DNA of 64,000 bases from Burkholderia lata (GCF_902499335.1 NZ_CABVQK010000013.1:186001-250000); one strand, 5' to 3'; shown: positions 45,188 to 57,168, counted from the first letter of the stretch. Numbers and translations are program-made. The notes: a model not told the origin generated them from the letters alone.

Positions 45188-46324
45188 ATGGACTATGCAA
45201 CTCTCAAGCTGATCTGGTGGCTGCTCGTCGGCGTGCTGCTGATCGGCTTCGCCGTCACCGACGGCTTCGACATGGGCGCGACCGCGCTGCTGCCGTTCCT
45301 CGGCAAGACCGACGAGGAACGCCGCATCATCGTCAACACCGTCGGCGCGACGTGGGAAGGCAACCAGGTGTGGCTGATCACGGCCGGCGGCGCGATGTTC
45401 GCCGCCTGGCCGCTCGTCTACGCGGCGTCGTTCTCCGGCTTCTACTTCGCGATGCTGCTCGTGCTGTTCGCGTTGTTCTTCCGGCCGGTGGGCTTCGACT
45501 ACCGCAGCAAGCGGCCCGACCCGCGCTGGCGCGCGGGCTGGGACTGGGGCCTGTTCGTCGGCGGCTTCGTGCCGGCGCTGGTGTTCGGCGTCGCGTTCGG
45601 CAACCTGCTGCAAGGCGTGCCGTTCAAGTTCGACAGCGACCTGCGCGTGACCTACTACGGCAGCTTCTGGGCGCTGCTGAACCCGTTCGCGCTGCTGTGC
45701 GGACTCGTCAGCCTCACGATGCTCGTCGCGCACGGCGCGGCCTTCATCAAGATGAAGACGGAAGGCGTGATCGCGCGCCGCGCGTCGGTCGCACTGCGTG
45801 TTGCGTCGTTCCTCGCGGTCGTGCTGTTCGTGCTGGCCGGCGTGCTGGTCGCATCGACCATCGGCGGCTTCCACATCACGCACGCCGCGCCGACCGATAC
45901 GGTCGCGAACCCGCTGCTCAAGGACGTCGCTGCCGGCTCGGGCCTGTGGCTCGCGAACTACGGCGAATTCCCATGGATGATCGCGGCGCCCGTCGTCGCG
46001 ATCGCGGGTGGCCTGATCGCGCTGCTGCTCGCCGGTTCGAAGCAGGAAAAGACGGCGTTCTTCTGCACGGGCCTGATGATCACCGGCGTGATCCTCACCG
46101 CAGGCTTCTCGATGTTCCCGTTCATCATGCCGTCGTCGCTCGACCCGCGCAGCAGCCTGACCGTGTGGGATTCGACGTCGAGCCACATGACGCTGCAGGT
46201 GATGCTGTTCGCGGTGATCGTGTTCCTGCCGCTCATCCTGCTCTACACGAGCTGGGTGTATCGCGTGATGCGCGGCAAGGTCACGCGCGAGGTGCTCGAA
46301 GAGAACAAGCATTCGATGTATTGA
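45188..46324 (+). CDS. cydB: Cytochrome bd ubiquinol oxidase subunit II
   Basis: A 378-residue CydB with about eight membrane helices, beginning MDYATLKLIWWLLVGVLLIGFAVTDGFDMG, with TVGATWEGNQVWLITAGGAMFAAWP near residue 55, both family hallmarks. It forms the core heterodimer with CydA. ATG 45188 has AAGGA upstream. cydX follows 62 bases later. Confidence 0.97.
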   Translation: MDYATLKLIWWLLVGVLLIGFAVTDGFDMGATALLPFLGKTDEERRIIVNTVGATWEGNQVWLITAGGAMFAAWPLVYAASFSGFYFAMLLVLFALFFRPVGFDYRSKRPDPRWRAGWDWGLFVGGFVPALVFGVAFGNLLQGVPFKFDSDLRVTYYGSFWALLNPFALLCGLVSLTMLVAHGAAFIKMKTEGVIARRASVALRVASFLAVVLFVLAGVLVASTIGGFHITHAAPTDTVANPLLKDVAAGSGLWLANYGEFPWMIAAPVVAIAGGLIALLLAGSKQEKTAFFCTGLMITGVILTAGFSMFPFIMPSSLDPRSSLTVWDSTSSHMTLQVMLFAVIVFLPLILLYTSWVYRVMRGKVTREVLEENKHSMY

Positions 46325-46386
46325 TGCATTGAACCGGGCCGGGGCGCGCTCGCGCCCTCGCCCACCGTTTCGCAAGGAGTCGGATC

Positions 46387-46503
46387 ATGTGGTATTTCAG
46401 CTGGATTCTCGGTATCGGCGTCGCGCTGTCGTTCGGCATCGTCAATGCGATGTGGCTCGAAGCGCGGCAGAAGACGCAGGAAGCACGCGTTCGCCAGGAC
46501 TGA
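46387..46503 (+). CDS. cydX: Cytochrome bd oxidase subunit CydX (YbgT family)
   Basis: A 38-residue single-helix protein, starting MWYFSWILGIGVALSFGIVN and ending in a charged tail (EARQKTQEARVRQD). This is the classic CydX/YbgT pattern with the MWYFxWILG start. It binds CydAB and stabilises the hemes. ATG 46387 has AAGGAG at 7 bases, and a terminator follows. It is easily missed because of its length. Confidence 0.95.
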   Translation: MWYFSWILGIGVALSFGIVNAMWLEARQKTQEARVRQD

Positions 46504-46541
46504 TGCGTGTGCGGCCGATCGCGCCGCCGCCGTCCCGAAGG

Positions 46542-46568
46542 AACCTCGCCTCGCGCGAGGTTTTTTTT
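46542..46568 (+). terminator. Terminator of the cyd operon
   Basis: An AACCTCGC/GCGAGGTT stem with a 5-base loop is followed by eight T. Confidence 0.92.
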
Positions 46569-46630
46569 CGCCCCGGCCAGCCGGACAGGCCCGGCACGTC
46601 GATGCCAATTTAGCGCCAGATTGATACCAC

Positions 46631-46659
46631 TTGAATACCAATAAAAGGTTTCATAAGAT
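46631..46659 (+). promoter_or_regulatory. Candidate promoter of the hexosaminidase gene with GntR-like half-sites
   Basis: TTGAAT (46631-46636), a 17-base spacer and TAAGAT (46654-46659). Two ATACCA half-sites (46624-46629, 46635-46640) flank and overlap the -35; they match half of the nagR palindrome at 57157. Confidence 0.5.
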
Positions 46660-47084
46660 CTTTGGACACGGCCGCTGACAGGCCGAATCCATCTGGGTGG
46701 GGGAGACATGCGAATCCCGTATGCGGCGCGCGACTGCGCGCCGTCTCGCCGTCGGCGTGCGGCGGCCGGCTGTGCTTCGTCTGCGAGCGACGCCGTCATC
46801 GTCCGCGCAGGTCGCTTGCGCGCCTTTGCCACCGGCCGCGCCGCCACGGCATCCGCAGCAACTTCTGCCGTGCGCCGCCGATGAAGACGCGCATCCGCCC
46901 GCGCCGATCCGACCGGCACGCCTGCCCGCCACCCGTTCCGTAACGCACGCGCACGCGTGCCGACTTCGCGCGGGGCAGCCGCATCGCCCGCGCGCCCTGT
47001 TGTCCCCGCAGCTCCGTTGAAAGTCCCGCTCGCAGCGACGTCATCCCGTGACGCCGCTACGCCCCTTTTTTCTCAGGAGTCCGC
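46660..47084. other. Long GC-rich leader upstream of the hexosaminidase gene
   Basis: If the 46631 promoter is used, the leader is over 400 bases. A 58-codon ORF (46708-46884) starts with ATG behind GGGGGAG and overlaps a second short ORF (46881-46943) by ATGA, but both encode Arg/Ala-rich sequence typical of chance frames in GC-rich DNA. I see no known RNA element. Confidence 0.4.
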
Positions 47085-49568
47085 ATGAACCGAACCTTGT
47101 CCACCTTGTTTGCCGGCCTGCTGATCGCGGCACTGTCGCCGGCCGCGCTCGGCGCGCCGCCCGCGTCGAGCGCGGCGGTCGCGGCGGCCGGCGCCGTACG
47201 TCCACCCGTGCCGCCGGCCGATCTCGCGGCGCGGCTGTCGAACGGCCTCGCGCTGCGCGTCGCCGTCGACAACAATCACGCGGCCGCGGCCGGCGTGCCG
47301 TGCGCCGATCTCGGCGCCGACGGCGCGGCCTGCGCGACGGGCCGCCTGATCCTGCAGAACCGCGGCCACCAGGCGATCGCCGACGGCGGCTGGAAGCTCT
47401 ACCTGCACAGCATCCGCCGCCTGCTGCGGATCGACCGTCCCGGCTTCGCGCTGCGGCGGCTCACCGGCGACCTGTACGAACTGACGCCGCAACCGGGTTC
47501 GGTGCGGCTTGCGCCCGGCGAGCGCATCGAGCTGCCGTTCGTCGCCGAATACTGGCTGCTGCGCTACAGCGACGTGATCCCGCGCCCGTACGTGGTCGTC
47601 GATGGCGCGCCGCCCGCCGTGCTCCGCTACAACGACACCGACGACGAGCTGCGCTACGTCGAATCGCTGCCGGCCGACGCGCAGAACAACTCGACCGGCA
47701 ATGCGCCGCCCGTGGCCGCGCGGCCCGACGCGAGCCGCGCGCTGCCGAGCGTGAAGCGCGAGCAGCCGCTGCCCGGCACGCTCGACCTGCGCGGCGTCGA
47801 GCTCACGCTGCCGAACCTGCCGGATGCGCAGGTCGCGGCGCTGCGCGACCGCGCGGCGACACTCGGGCTCGACGGCGCACGCGTGCCGGTGTGGGGCGCG
47901 GTCGCGCCGCGCCGGCTGCCGGCCGACATCGCGACACCGGGCGGCTACCGGCTCGCGATCGGGCCGCGCGGCGTGCTGATCGAAGGCTACGATCGCGCCG
48001 GCCTCTACTATGGCGTGCAGACGCTCTACTCGCTCGTGCCCGCCGGCGGCGGACCGATCCCGGCGATGCTCGTCGAGGATGCGCCGCGCTTCACGCATCG
48101 CGGGATGCACGTCGATCTCGCGCGCAACTTCAAGCATCCGGCGACGCTGCGCCGCCTGATCGACCAGATGAGCGCGTACAAGCTCAACCGCCTGCACCTG
48201 CATCTGTCCGACGACGAGGGCTGGCGCATCGAGATTCCCGGCCTGCCCGAGCTGACCGAGATCGGCTCGCGCCGCTGCCACGACCCGAGCGAGACGCGCT
48301 GCCTGCTGCCGCAACTCGGCTCCGGCCCGGACAACCGCTCGGGCGGCGGCTACCTGAGCCGCGACGACTACGTGTCGCTGGTGCGCTACGCGGCCGCGCA
48401 TTTCGTCGAGATCATCCCGGAGATCGACATGCCCGCGCATGCGCGCGCGGCCGTCGTGACGATGGAGGCACGTTACAACCGGCTGCATGCGGCCGGCCGC
48501 GAGCAGGAAGCGAACGCATACCGGCTGCTCGATCCGCAGGACACGTCGAACCTGACGACGGTGCAGTTCTACGACCGGCGCAGCGACCTGAACCCGTGCG
48601 TGCCGGGCGCGCTCAATTTCGCGTCGAAGGTGATCCGCGAGATCGCGGCGATGCATGCGGACGCGCAGGCGCCGCTGCACACCTGGCACTACGGCGGCGA
48701 CGAGGCGAAGAACATCTTCCTCGGTGGGGGCTTCCAGCCGCTGAACGGCACCGATCCGAACAAGGGGCGCATCGATCTCGCCGCGCAGGACAAGCCGTGG
48801 GCGCGTTCGCCCGCGTGCACGGCGCTGCTCCAGCGCGGCGAGATCAAGTCGATCGACGAGCTGCCGACGCGTTTCGCGCAACAGGTGAGCGCGGCGGTCA
48901 ACGCGAACGGGATCGACACGATGGCCGCGTGGCAGGACGGCATCAAGCATGCGAACGGGCCGCAGGATTTCGGCACGCGCCACGTGATGGTGTCGCTGTG
49001 GGACACGATCTTCTGGGGCGCATCGGACAGCGCGCGCGACCTGAGCGGCAAGGGCTACCAGACGGTGCTCGCGCTGCCCGACTACCTGTACTTCGACTTC
49101 CCGTACACGCTCAACCCGCGCGAGCGCGGCTACTACTGGGGCTCGCACGCGACGGACGAGTACAAGGTGTTCTCGCTCGCGCCCGAGAACCTGCCGCAGA
49201 ACGCCGAAGTGATGGGCGACCGTGACGGCAACACGTTCGAGGTCACGGGCACGGGCCCCGCGCCGCGCCTCGAAGGCATGCAGGGGCAGGCGTGGGGCGA
49301 GGTGATGCGCAACGACACCTTCCTCGAATACATGGCCTATCCGCGGCTGCTCGCGCTGGCCGAGCGCGCCTGGCACCGCGCCGACTGGGAGCTGCCGTAT
49401 GCGGCCGGCGTGCGCTTCAAGCGCGGCGACACGCATCACGTCGACACCGCCGCGCTGCAGCGCGACTGGGCCGGCTTCGCGACGCTGCTCACGCAACGAG
49501 AACTGCCGAAGCTCGACCGGGCCGGCGTTGGCTACCGGAAGCCGACCTTCACGCTGACGAATCCCTGA
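47085..49568 (+). CDS. Beta-N-acetylhexosaminidase (GH20), secreted
   Basis: An 827-residue chitobiase. A signal peptide (about 1-23, ending in ALGA) is followed by a CHB_HEX carbohydrate-binding domain (about 45-210), a GH20b domain and the GH20 catalytic barrel (about 340-760). The catalytic Asp-Glu pair lies in WHYGGDEA, and LHLHLSDDEGWRIEIPGLP is typical. It releases GlcNAc from chitobiose or peptidoglycan/glycan ends, probably in the periplasm or outside. It faces the nag PTS operon across a shared terminator and so likely feeds it. Confidence 0.95.
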   Translation: MNRTLSTLFAGLLIAALSPAALGAPPASSAAVAAAGAVRPPVPPADLAARLSNGLALRVAVDNNHAAAAGVPCADLGADGAACATGRLILQNRGHQAIADGGWKLYLHSIRRLLRIDRPGFALRRLTGDLYELTPQPGSVRLAPGERIELPFVAEYWLLRYSDVIPRPYVVVDGAPPAVLRYNDTDDELRYVESLPADAQNNSTGNAPPVAARPDASRALPSVKREQPLPGTLDLRGVELTLPNLPDAQVAALRDRAATLGLDGARVPVWGAVAPRRLPADIATPGGYRLAIGPRGVLIEGYDRAGLYYGVQTLYSLVPAGGGPIPAMLVEDAPRFTHRGMHVDLARNFKHPATLRRLIDQMSAYKLNRLHLHLSDDEGWRIEIPGLPELTEIGSRRCHDPSETRCLLPQLGSGPDNRSGGGYLSRDDYVSLVRYAAAHFVEIIPEIDMPAHARAAVVTMEARYNRLHAAGREQEANAYRLLDPQDTSNLTTVQFYDRRSDLNPCVPGALNFASKVIREIAAMHADAQAPLHTWHYGGDEAKNIFLGGGFQPLNGTDPNKGRIDLAAQDKPWARSPACTALLQRGEIKSIDELPTRFAQQVSAAVNANGIDTMAAWQDGIKHANGPQDFGTRHVMVSLWDTIFWGASDSARDLSGKGYQTVLALPDYLYFDFPYTLNPRERGYYWGSHATDEYKVFSLAPENLPQNAEVMGDRDGNTFEVTGTGPAPRLEGMQGQAWGEVMRNDTFLEYMAYPRLLALAERAWHRADWELPYAAGVRFKRGDTHHVDTAALQRDWAGFATLLTQRELPKLDRAGVGYRKPTFTLTNP

Positions 49569-49633
49569 ACGTCTGAGTAACCAGGCGACGCGCGATGCGG
49601 ACACTTGCATCGCGCTATCGCCCGCACCAAAGA

Positions 49634-49670
49634 AAAACGGCTTGCGACGCATCGCAAGCCGTTTTCGTTT
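49634..49670. terminator. Bidirectional terminator between hexosaminidase and nagE
   Basis: A 14-bp perfect stem AAAACGGCTTGCGA/TCGCAAGCCGTTTT with a 4-base loop, with A- and T-rich flanks. Confidence 0.92.
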
Positions 49671-49718
49671 TGCCGGCCGGCCCGAACCCGCATCGCGGAT
49701 CAGGCCGGCTTCATCGCA

Positions 49719-51470
49719 TCAGGCCGGTTGTACGGCCGCCCCGCTGCCCGACGGCGGCAGGCGCGCGCCGAGCTGTTCGGCATAGCGTGCCGCCGCGTTG
49801 CCGCAGACGATGTGGAACGTGTCGAGCGACACCCACGCGACGTCGAGCGCACCGAGACGATCGCGATCGACCGCCGACGGATCGCGCACGACCACACGCA
49901 GGCGCGTGGTCGCGATCGCGTCGAGCGACACGACGTTGGTCGCGCCGCCGAACACCGCGAGCCAGCGCGTCGGCTCCGGATCGAGCGGGCCGGCGGCCGC
50001 ACCCGTGACGGGCTGCGCCGCGGCAGCCGTCGCCGTCGATGCTGCGCCTGCCGCGCCACTGCCGATTGCCACGCGCATCTCGTCGGCAATGATGTCTGCT
50101 TCAGGCCCGATGATCACCTGCACGCTGTTGCCGCCGCGCTTGAGCACGCCGCGCGCGCCGATCGACTTCAGTTCCGGCTCCGAGATCTTCTCCGGATCGA
50201 CGACGGTCAGGCGCAGGCGCGTCGTGCACGCGTCGACGACCGACAGGTTGCCTGCCCCGCCGAGCGCGGCGATGTAGCGCTGCGCGCGCGGTGCGGCGGC
50301 AGCCGGCGCGACGAAGCCGCCGGACGCGTACGACTCCTCGGCCGCATCGGCCGATGCCGGCTCACGGCCCGGCGTCGCCATGTTGAACTTGCGGATGAAG
50401 AAGCGGAACAGCCCGTAGTACGCGGCGCCGTACGCGATGCCGAGCGGAATCGCGATCCAGCCCTTCGTCGACAGCCCGTAGTTCAGCACGTAGTCGATCG
50501 CGCCGGCCGAGAACGTGAAGCCGAGCTTCACGCCGAGGATCTGGCAGATCGCGAGCGACAGCCCCGTCAGCACCGCGTGGATCACGTACAGCACCGGTGC
50601 GAGGAACATGAAGCTGAATTCGATCGGCTCGGTCACGCCGGTCAGGAACGACGTGAGCGCCATCGAGAACAGCAGGCCGCCGACCATCGCGCGGCGTTCC
50701 TTCGGTGCTTCGTGCAGCATTGCCAGACATGCGGCCGGCAGGCCGAACATCATGATCGGGAAGAAGCCGGCCATGAAGGTGCCCGCGGTCGGGTCGCCCG
50801 CGAAGAAGCGGTGCAGGTCGCCGTGCACGATCTCGCCGCCGGCGGGCGGCGTGAAGTTGCCGAACACGAACCACGCGAGCGAGTTGATGATGTGGTGCAG
50901 GCCCGTGACGAGCAGCAGGCGGTTCAGGAAGCCGAACACGAACGCACCGATCGCGCCCGCCGTCGTCAGCCATTGGCCGGCCGCGTCGATCAGATGCTGG
51001 ACCGGCTGCCAGACGTACCCGAACGCGATGCCGAGTATCACGCAGACCAGGCCCGTGATGATCGGCACGAACCGTTTGCCGCCGAAGAACGCGAGGTAGT
51101 CCGGCAGCTTGATGTCTTTATAGCGGTTGTACAGCAGGCCCGCGACCACACCCGCGATGATCCCGGACAGCACGCCCATGTTCAGCTTGGGATCGATGTC
51201 CTTCATGATCGCGGTTTCGATCAGGTAGCCGATCGCGCCCGCGAGCGCAGCCACGCCGTTGTTGTCCTTCGCGAACCCGACCGCCACGCCGATCGCGAAC
51301 AGCAGCGGCAGGTTGTCGAAGATCGCACCGCCGGCGTCGGCGATCATCTTGATGTTGAACACGTCCGGCTGGCCGAGTCGCAGCAGGATGCCGGCAACCG
51401 GCAATACCGCGATCGGCAGCATCAGCGCCCGGCCCAGGCCCTGTATTTTCAGAAACGGATTCCCGTTCAT
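49719..51470 (-). CDS. nagE: PTS N-acetylglucosamine transporter, EIICB
   Basis: A 583-residue protein. The EIIC domain (about 1-370, ten or so hydrophobic segments, GLGRALMLPIAVLPVAGILLRLG start) takes GlcNAc across the inner membrane; an EIIB domain (about 395-470) has the phosphorylated Cys in VVDACTTRLRLTV. A third region (about 500-575) looks like a second EIIB (SLDAIATTRLRVVV) with Ala in place of Cys. No EIIA is fused; that domain is on NagF. ATG 51470 has GGAGG at 6 bases. It is last in the nag operon. Confidence 0.94.
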   Translation of the reverse strand: MNGNPFLKIQGLGRALMLPIAVLPVAGILLRLGQPDVFNIKMIADAGGAIFDNLPLLFAIGVAVGFAKDNNGVAALAGAIGYLIETAIMKDIDPKLNMGVLSGIIAGVVAGLLYNRYKDIKLPDYLAFFGGKRFVPIITGLVCVILGIAFGYVWQPVQHLIDAAGQWLTTAGAIGAFVFGFLNRLLLVTGLHHIINSLAWFVFGNFTPPAGGEIVHGDLHRFFAGDPTAGTFMAGFFPIMMFGLPAACLAMLHEAPKERRAMVGGLLFSMALTSFLTGVTEPIEFSFMFLAPVLYVIHAVLTGLSLAICQILGVKLGFTFSAGAIDYVLNYGLSTKGWIAIPLGIAYGAAYYGLFRFFIRKFNMATPGREPASADAAEESYASGGFVAPAAAAPRAQRYIAALGGAGNLSVVDACTTRLRLTVVDPEKISEPELKSIGARGVLKRGGNSVQVIIGPEADIIADEMRVAIGSGAAGAASTATAAAAQPVTGAAAGPLDPEPTRWLAVFGGATNVVSLDAIATTRLRVVVRDPSAVDRDRLGALDVAWVSLDTFHIVCGNAAARYAEQLGARLPPSGSGAAVQPA

Positions 51471-51557
51471 TCAGTCCTCCAATCCTTGTCTCGTCGTTAA
51501 TCGTCGTTGACCTAATTGCTTTCGTCTTGAAACCGGTCGCGAACCTGCCGTCGACGC

Positions 51558-54116
<2,559 letters not shown>

Positions 54117-54155
54117 CTGGGACTCCTCGGCGCGTCTCATCGGCTGTCTCGGCTA

Positions 54156-55172
54156 TCAGTGCGTTTCGGTGACTTTGTTCAGGTGGCGCGGCGTGTCGGG
54201 ATTGCGGCCGCGTGCAACGGCGAGATCCGCCGCCATCACGTAGAACGAAAGAATGGCGGCGATCGGGTCGAGCGCCGAATGGGCGGATTGCGCGAGCGGC
54301 AGCGTCGCGCCGGGCGTGCCGGCGGGCGCCGCGAGCAGCACGGCGGCGCCACGGGCGCGCATGTCCGCGGCGAGCTGCAGCAGGCCGGCCTGCTCGGGCC
54401 CCCGCGGGGCGAACACGAGCAGCGGATAGTCGCGGTCGATCAGCTCCATCGGGCCGTGACGGACTTCGGCGCTCGAGAACGCCTCGGCCTGGATGCCGGA
54501 CGTTTCCTTCAGCTTCAGCGCGGCTTCCTGCGCGATCGCGAGGCCCAGGCCGCGGCCGATCACGATCATCCGCTCGACACCGGCCAGCGCGGCAACGGCC
54601 TGCGACCAGTCGAGCCGGCCGGCCTGCGCGAGCACGTCGGGCAGGCCGCGCAGCGCGGTCATCAGCGCGGCGTCGCGCTGCCAGTACGCGACGATCTGCG
54701 CGGACAGCGACAGCATCGCGATATAGCTCTTGGTCGCGGCGACAGACAGTTCGGGGCCGGCGAGCAGCGGCAACTGGTGCTCGCATGCGTCGGCGAGCGG
54801 CGACGGCAGCACGTTCACGGCGGCGACGGTGCGCGCGCCGGCTTCGCGCAGCGCGGCCATCGTATTGACGAGATCGGGACTCTTGCCCGACTGGGAGAAG
54901 GCAATCGCGAGCTGGTCCTGTACCTTCAGCGGCGCCTGCTGCAGCGTCGCGACCGACATCGGCAGCGATGCGACCGGCACGCCGAGGCGGCTCATCGTCA
55001 GGCTCGCGAAATAGCTCGCGGCGTGATCCGAGCTGCCGCGCGCGACCGTCAGCGCGACGGCCGGCGGGTGATCGAGCAATTGGCCGGCGAGCGCTTCGAC
55101 GCGCGTGGTGTCGGCGATCTGCGCGGCGACGACCTGGGCGGACTCGCGCGCTTCCTTAAGCATATTCGACAA
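54156..55172 (-). CDS. nagB: SIS-type glucosamine-6-phosphate deaminase (NagB-II)
   Basis: A 338-residue protein with two SIS domains, related to the isomerase half of GlmS but lacking its glutaminase domain. LTVARGSSDHAASYFASL lies near residue 40, SQSGKSPDLVNT near 95 and EVRHGPMELID near 240. By operon context it should deaminate and isomerise GlcN-6-P to Fru-6-P in place of classical NagB, as NagB-II does in Shewanella. The start is TTG 55172 with AAGGAG at 6 bases, overlapping nagA by 17 bases; an ATG lies at 55163. Confidence 0.9.
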   Translation of the reverse strand: MSNMLKEARESAQVVAAQIADTTRVEALAGQLLDHPPAVALTVARGSSDHAASYFASLTMSRLGVPVASLPMSVATLQQAPLKVQDQLAIAFSQSGKSPDLVNTMAALREAGARTVAAVNVLPSPLADACEHQLPLLAGPELSVAATKSYIAMLSLSAQIVAYWQRDAALMTALRGLPDVLAQAGRLDWSQAVAALAGVERMIVIGRGLGLAIAQEAALKLKETSGIQAEAFSSAEVRHGPMELIDRDYPLLVFAPRGPEQAGLLQLAADMRARGAAVLLAAPAGTPGATLPLAQSAHSALDPIAAILSFYVMAADLAVARGRNPDTPRHLNKVTETH

Positions 55173-56259
55173 TCGATTCTCCTTCGACGTAGGTCGCGGT
55201 GAGGTTCAGGTCGCGATCGAACACCGCGAGGTCGGCCCATGCGCCGCGCTGGAGGCGGCCGCGATCGGTGACGCCGAGGTAGTCGGCCGCATAGCGCGAC
55301 ATCCGGTTCGACACGTCGGCGATCGGCAGGCCGAGCGACACGAGGTTGCGCAGCGCCTGGTCCATCGTCAGCGTGCTGCCGGCGAGCGTGCCGTCGGCGA
55401 GGCGCACGCCGCCGAGGCACTTCGTCACGTGCTGGCTGCCGAGCCGGTATTCGCCGTCGGGCATGCCCGTTGCGGACGTGCTGTCGGTCACGACGTACAG
55501 GCGCGGGATCGCGCGCAGCGCAGCACGAATCGCGCCCGGATGCACGTGCAGCAGATCGGGGATGATTTCCGCGTATTCGGCATGAGCAAGCGCCGCGCCC
55601 ACCAGGCCCGGGTTGCGGTGATGCAGCGGCGACATCGCGTTGAACAGGTGCGTGAAGCCGCATGCGCCGTGCTTGAGCGCGGCCACCGCGTCGTCGTAGG
55701 TTGCGAGCGAATGGCCGAGCTGCACGCGCACGCCGCGCGCGGCCATCTCGCCGATGATCTCGATGTGGCCGGCGATTTCCGGTGCGAGCGTGACGACCCG
55801 GATCGGCGCGATCGACAGGTACTTCAGCACTTCGTCGAGCACGGCCGACACGGCCGCGTCGGGCTGCGCGCCGAGCTTGCCGGGGTTGATGTACGGGCCT
55901 TCGAGGTGCACGCCGAGCACGCGCGCGCCGCCCGGCGTGCGGGTGCGCGCGACGCTGCCGAGGTTGCCGACGACTTTCATCAGCTCGTCGCGCGGCGCGG
56001 TCATCGTCGTCGCGAGCAGGCTCGTCGTGCCGAATTGCGCATGCGTGCGGGCGATCGTCTCGATCGCGTCGCCGCCTTCCATCACGTCGGCGCCGCCGCC
56101 GCCGTGCACGTGCAGGTCGATGAAGCCGGGCAGGATGTAAGGCGCGTCGTTCTTCGCGGGATCGACGGGCTTGCCGTCGAGCGTCGTGATGCGGCCGTTC
56201 TCGCTATCGAGCGAACCGTGAATCCAGCCGTCGGGGGTAAGGATGTTTCCAGTCAGCAT
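55156..56259 (-). CDS. nagA: N-acetylglucosamine-6-phosphate deacetylase
   Basis: A 367-residue amidohydrolase. GFIDLHVHGGGGADVME holds the first metal His pair; GVHLEGPYINPGKLGA carries the metal Glu; VTDSTSATGMPDGEY has the catalytic Asp region. It turns GlcNAc-6-P into GlcN-6-P and acetate. ATG 56259 (MLTGNILTPDG) has AAGAGA upstream. It lies between nagR and nagB, with which it overlaps by 17 bases. Confidence 0.96.
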   Translation of the reverse strand: MLTGNILTPDGWIHGSLDSENGRITTLDGKPVDPAKNDAPYILPGFIDLHVHGGGGADVMEGGDAIETIARTHAQFGTTSLLATTMTAPRDELMKVVGNLGSVARTRTPGGARVLGVHLEGPYINPGKLGAQPDAAVSAVLDEVLKYLSIAPIRVVTLAPEIAGHIEIIGEMAARGVRVQLGHSLATYDDAVAALKHGACGFTHLFNAMSPLHHRNPGLVGAALAHAEYAEIIPDLLHVHPGAIRAALRAIPRLYVVTDSTSATGMPDGEYRLGSQHVTKCLGGVRLADGTLAGSTLTMDQALRNLVSLGLPIADVSNRMSRYAADYLGVTDRGRLQRGAWADLAVFDRDLNLTATYVEGESIVEYA

Positions 56260-56357
56260 GACGTTCTCTTGATGATCTGGTGACGCGGGCATCCGCGTCG
56301 TGATTTGCAAATTCGTGTCGTTACTTCACGCTTGCCGCGCGCGGGGAGTCTCGCGCG

Positions 56358-57092
56358 TCAGCGTTTCAGTTCGGCGACGAAGTCGTAGTAGTCGTCGCGG
56401 CAATACGTTTCACTCACTTCGATCGCGCGCTGGTCGGCACCATAGCCGATCCGCGTGATCACCAGCAGCGCCGAGCCCGGCTTCACCGCCATCCATTTCG
56501 CGATCGCGTGCGTCGCGTTCGCCGCGCGAAAGTGCTGCAGCGCGCGCACGACCGTCATGCCGCGCGCTTCGAGGTATTCGTACAGCGACGCGCCGAGCAC
56601 CTGCGGATCGGGCACCACCGCGGCCGGCAGCGTCGAGTGCTCGACGGCCATCACGATGCCGTCCGCGCGGCGCAGCCGTTCGAGCCGCGCCACCGTCGCG
56701 CCGGGCGCGAGGCCGAGACGCGTGATCTCGTCGCGGTTCGCGGCGCGCAGCGTGCGCGACAGCCACACCGAATCAGGCACGAAGCCGCGCTGCTGCATCT
56801 TCGCGGTGAAGCCGACGAGACGCGACAGCGGATCGGCGACGCGCGGCGTGATGAAGCTGCCTGCCCCGCGCGCCCGCTTGATCAGCCCCTGCTCGACCAG
56901 CAGCGCGAGTGCGCGACGGGCCGTGATCCGCGACACGCCGACCGACACCGACAGCAGCCGCTCCGACGGCAGCGCCTCGCCGGCCCGCCACGCACCGGCG
57001 TGGATCGCGCTCGCCAGGTTGCGGGCGAGCTGCAGATAGAGCGGCGTGTCGCTGAGGGGATCGGGCGCCAGTTCGGACCAGCCGGTTTCCAT
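56358..57092 (-). CDS. nagR: GntR/HutC-family regulator of the nag operon
   Basis: A 244-residue regulator with an N-terminal winged helix (about 15-80, LARNLASAIHAGAWRAGEALPSERLL) and a C-terminal UTRA ligand domain (about 95-240). Relatives NagR/YvoA and DasR sense GlcNAc-6-P or GlcN-6-P. ATG 57092 has GGAGG upstream. Its own promoter is covered by a perfect palindrome (57157-57180), so it probably represses itself and the operon. Confidence 0.91.
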   Translation of the reverse strand: METGWSELAPDPLSDTPLYLQLARNLASAIHAGAWRAGEALPSERLLSVSVGVSRITARRALALLVEQGLIKRARGAGSFITPRVADPLSRLVGFTAKMQQRGFVPDSVWLSRTLRAANRDEITRLGLAPGATVARLERLRRADGIVMAVEHSTLPAAVVPDPQVLGASLYEYLEARGMTVVRALQHFRAANATHAIAKWMAVKPGSALLVITRIGYGADQRAIEVSETYCRDDYYDFVAELKR

Positions 57093-57140
57093 GTGCCTCC
57101 GGGTGTCGGACGACGATCGCAGGCCGTCGAAAGTGAGGGC

Positions 57141-57168
57141 ATTATATAACCACCATAATACCAGTCAA
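57141..57168 (-). promoter_or_regulatory. Promoter of nagR and the nag operon
   Basis: On the minus strand TTGACT (57163-57168) and a consensus TATAAT (57141-57146) are separated by 16 bases. The operator overlaps the -35. Confidence 0.8.

Noticed and set aside
46708..46943. Two overlapping short ORFs (58 and 20 codons) behind GGGGGAG, upstream of the hexosaminidase.
   Set aside because: The start context is good, but both products are Arg/Ala-rich and show no recognisable family; kept only as a note on the leader.
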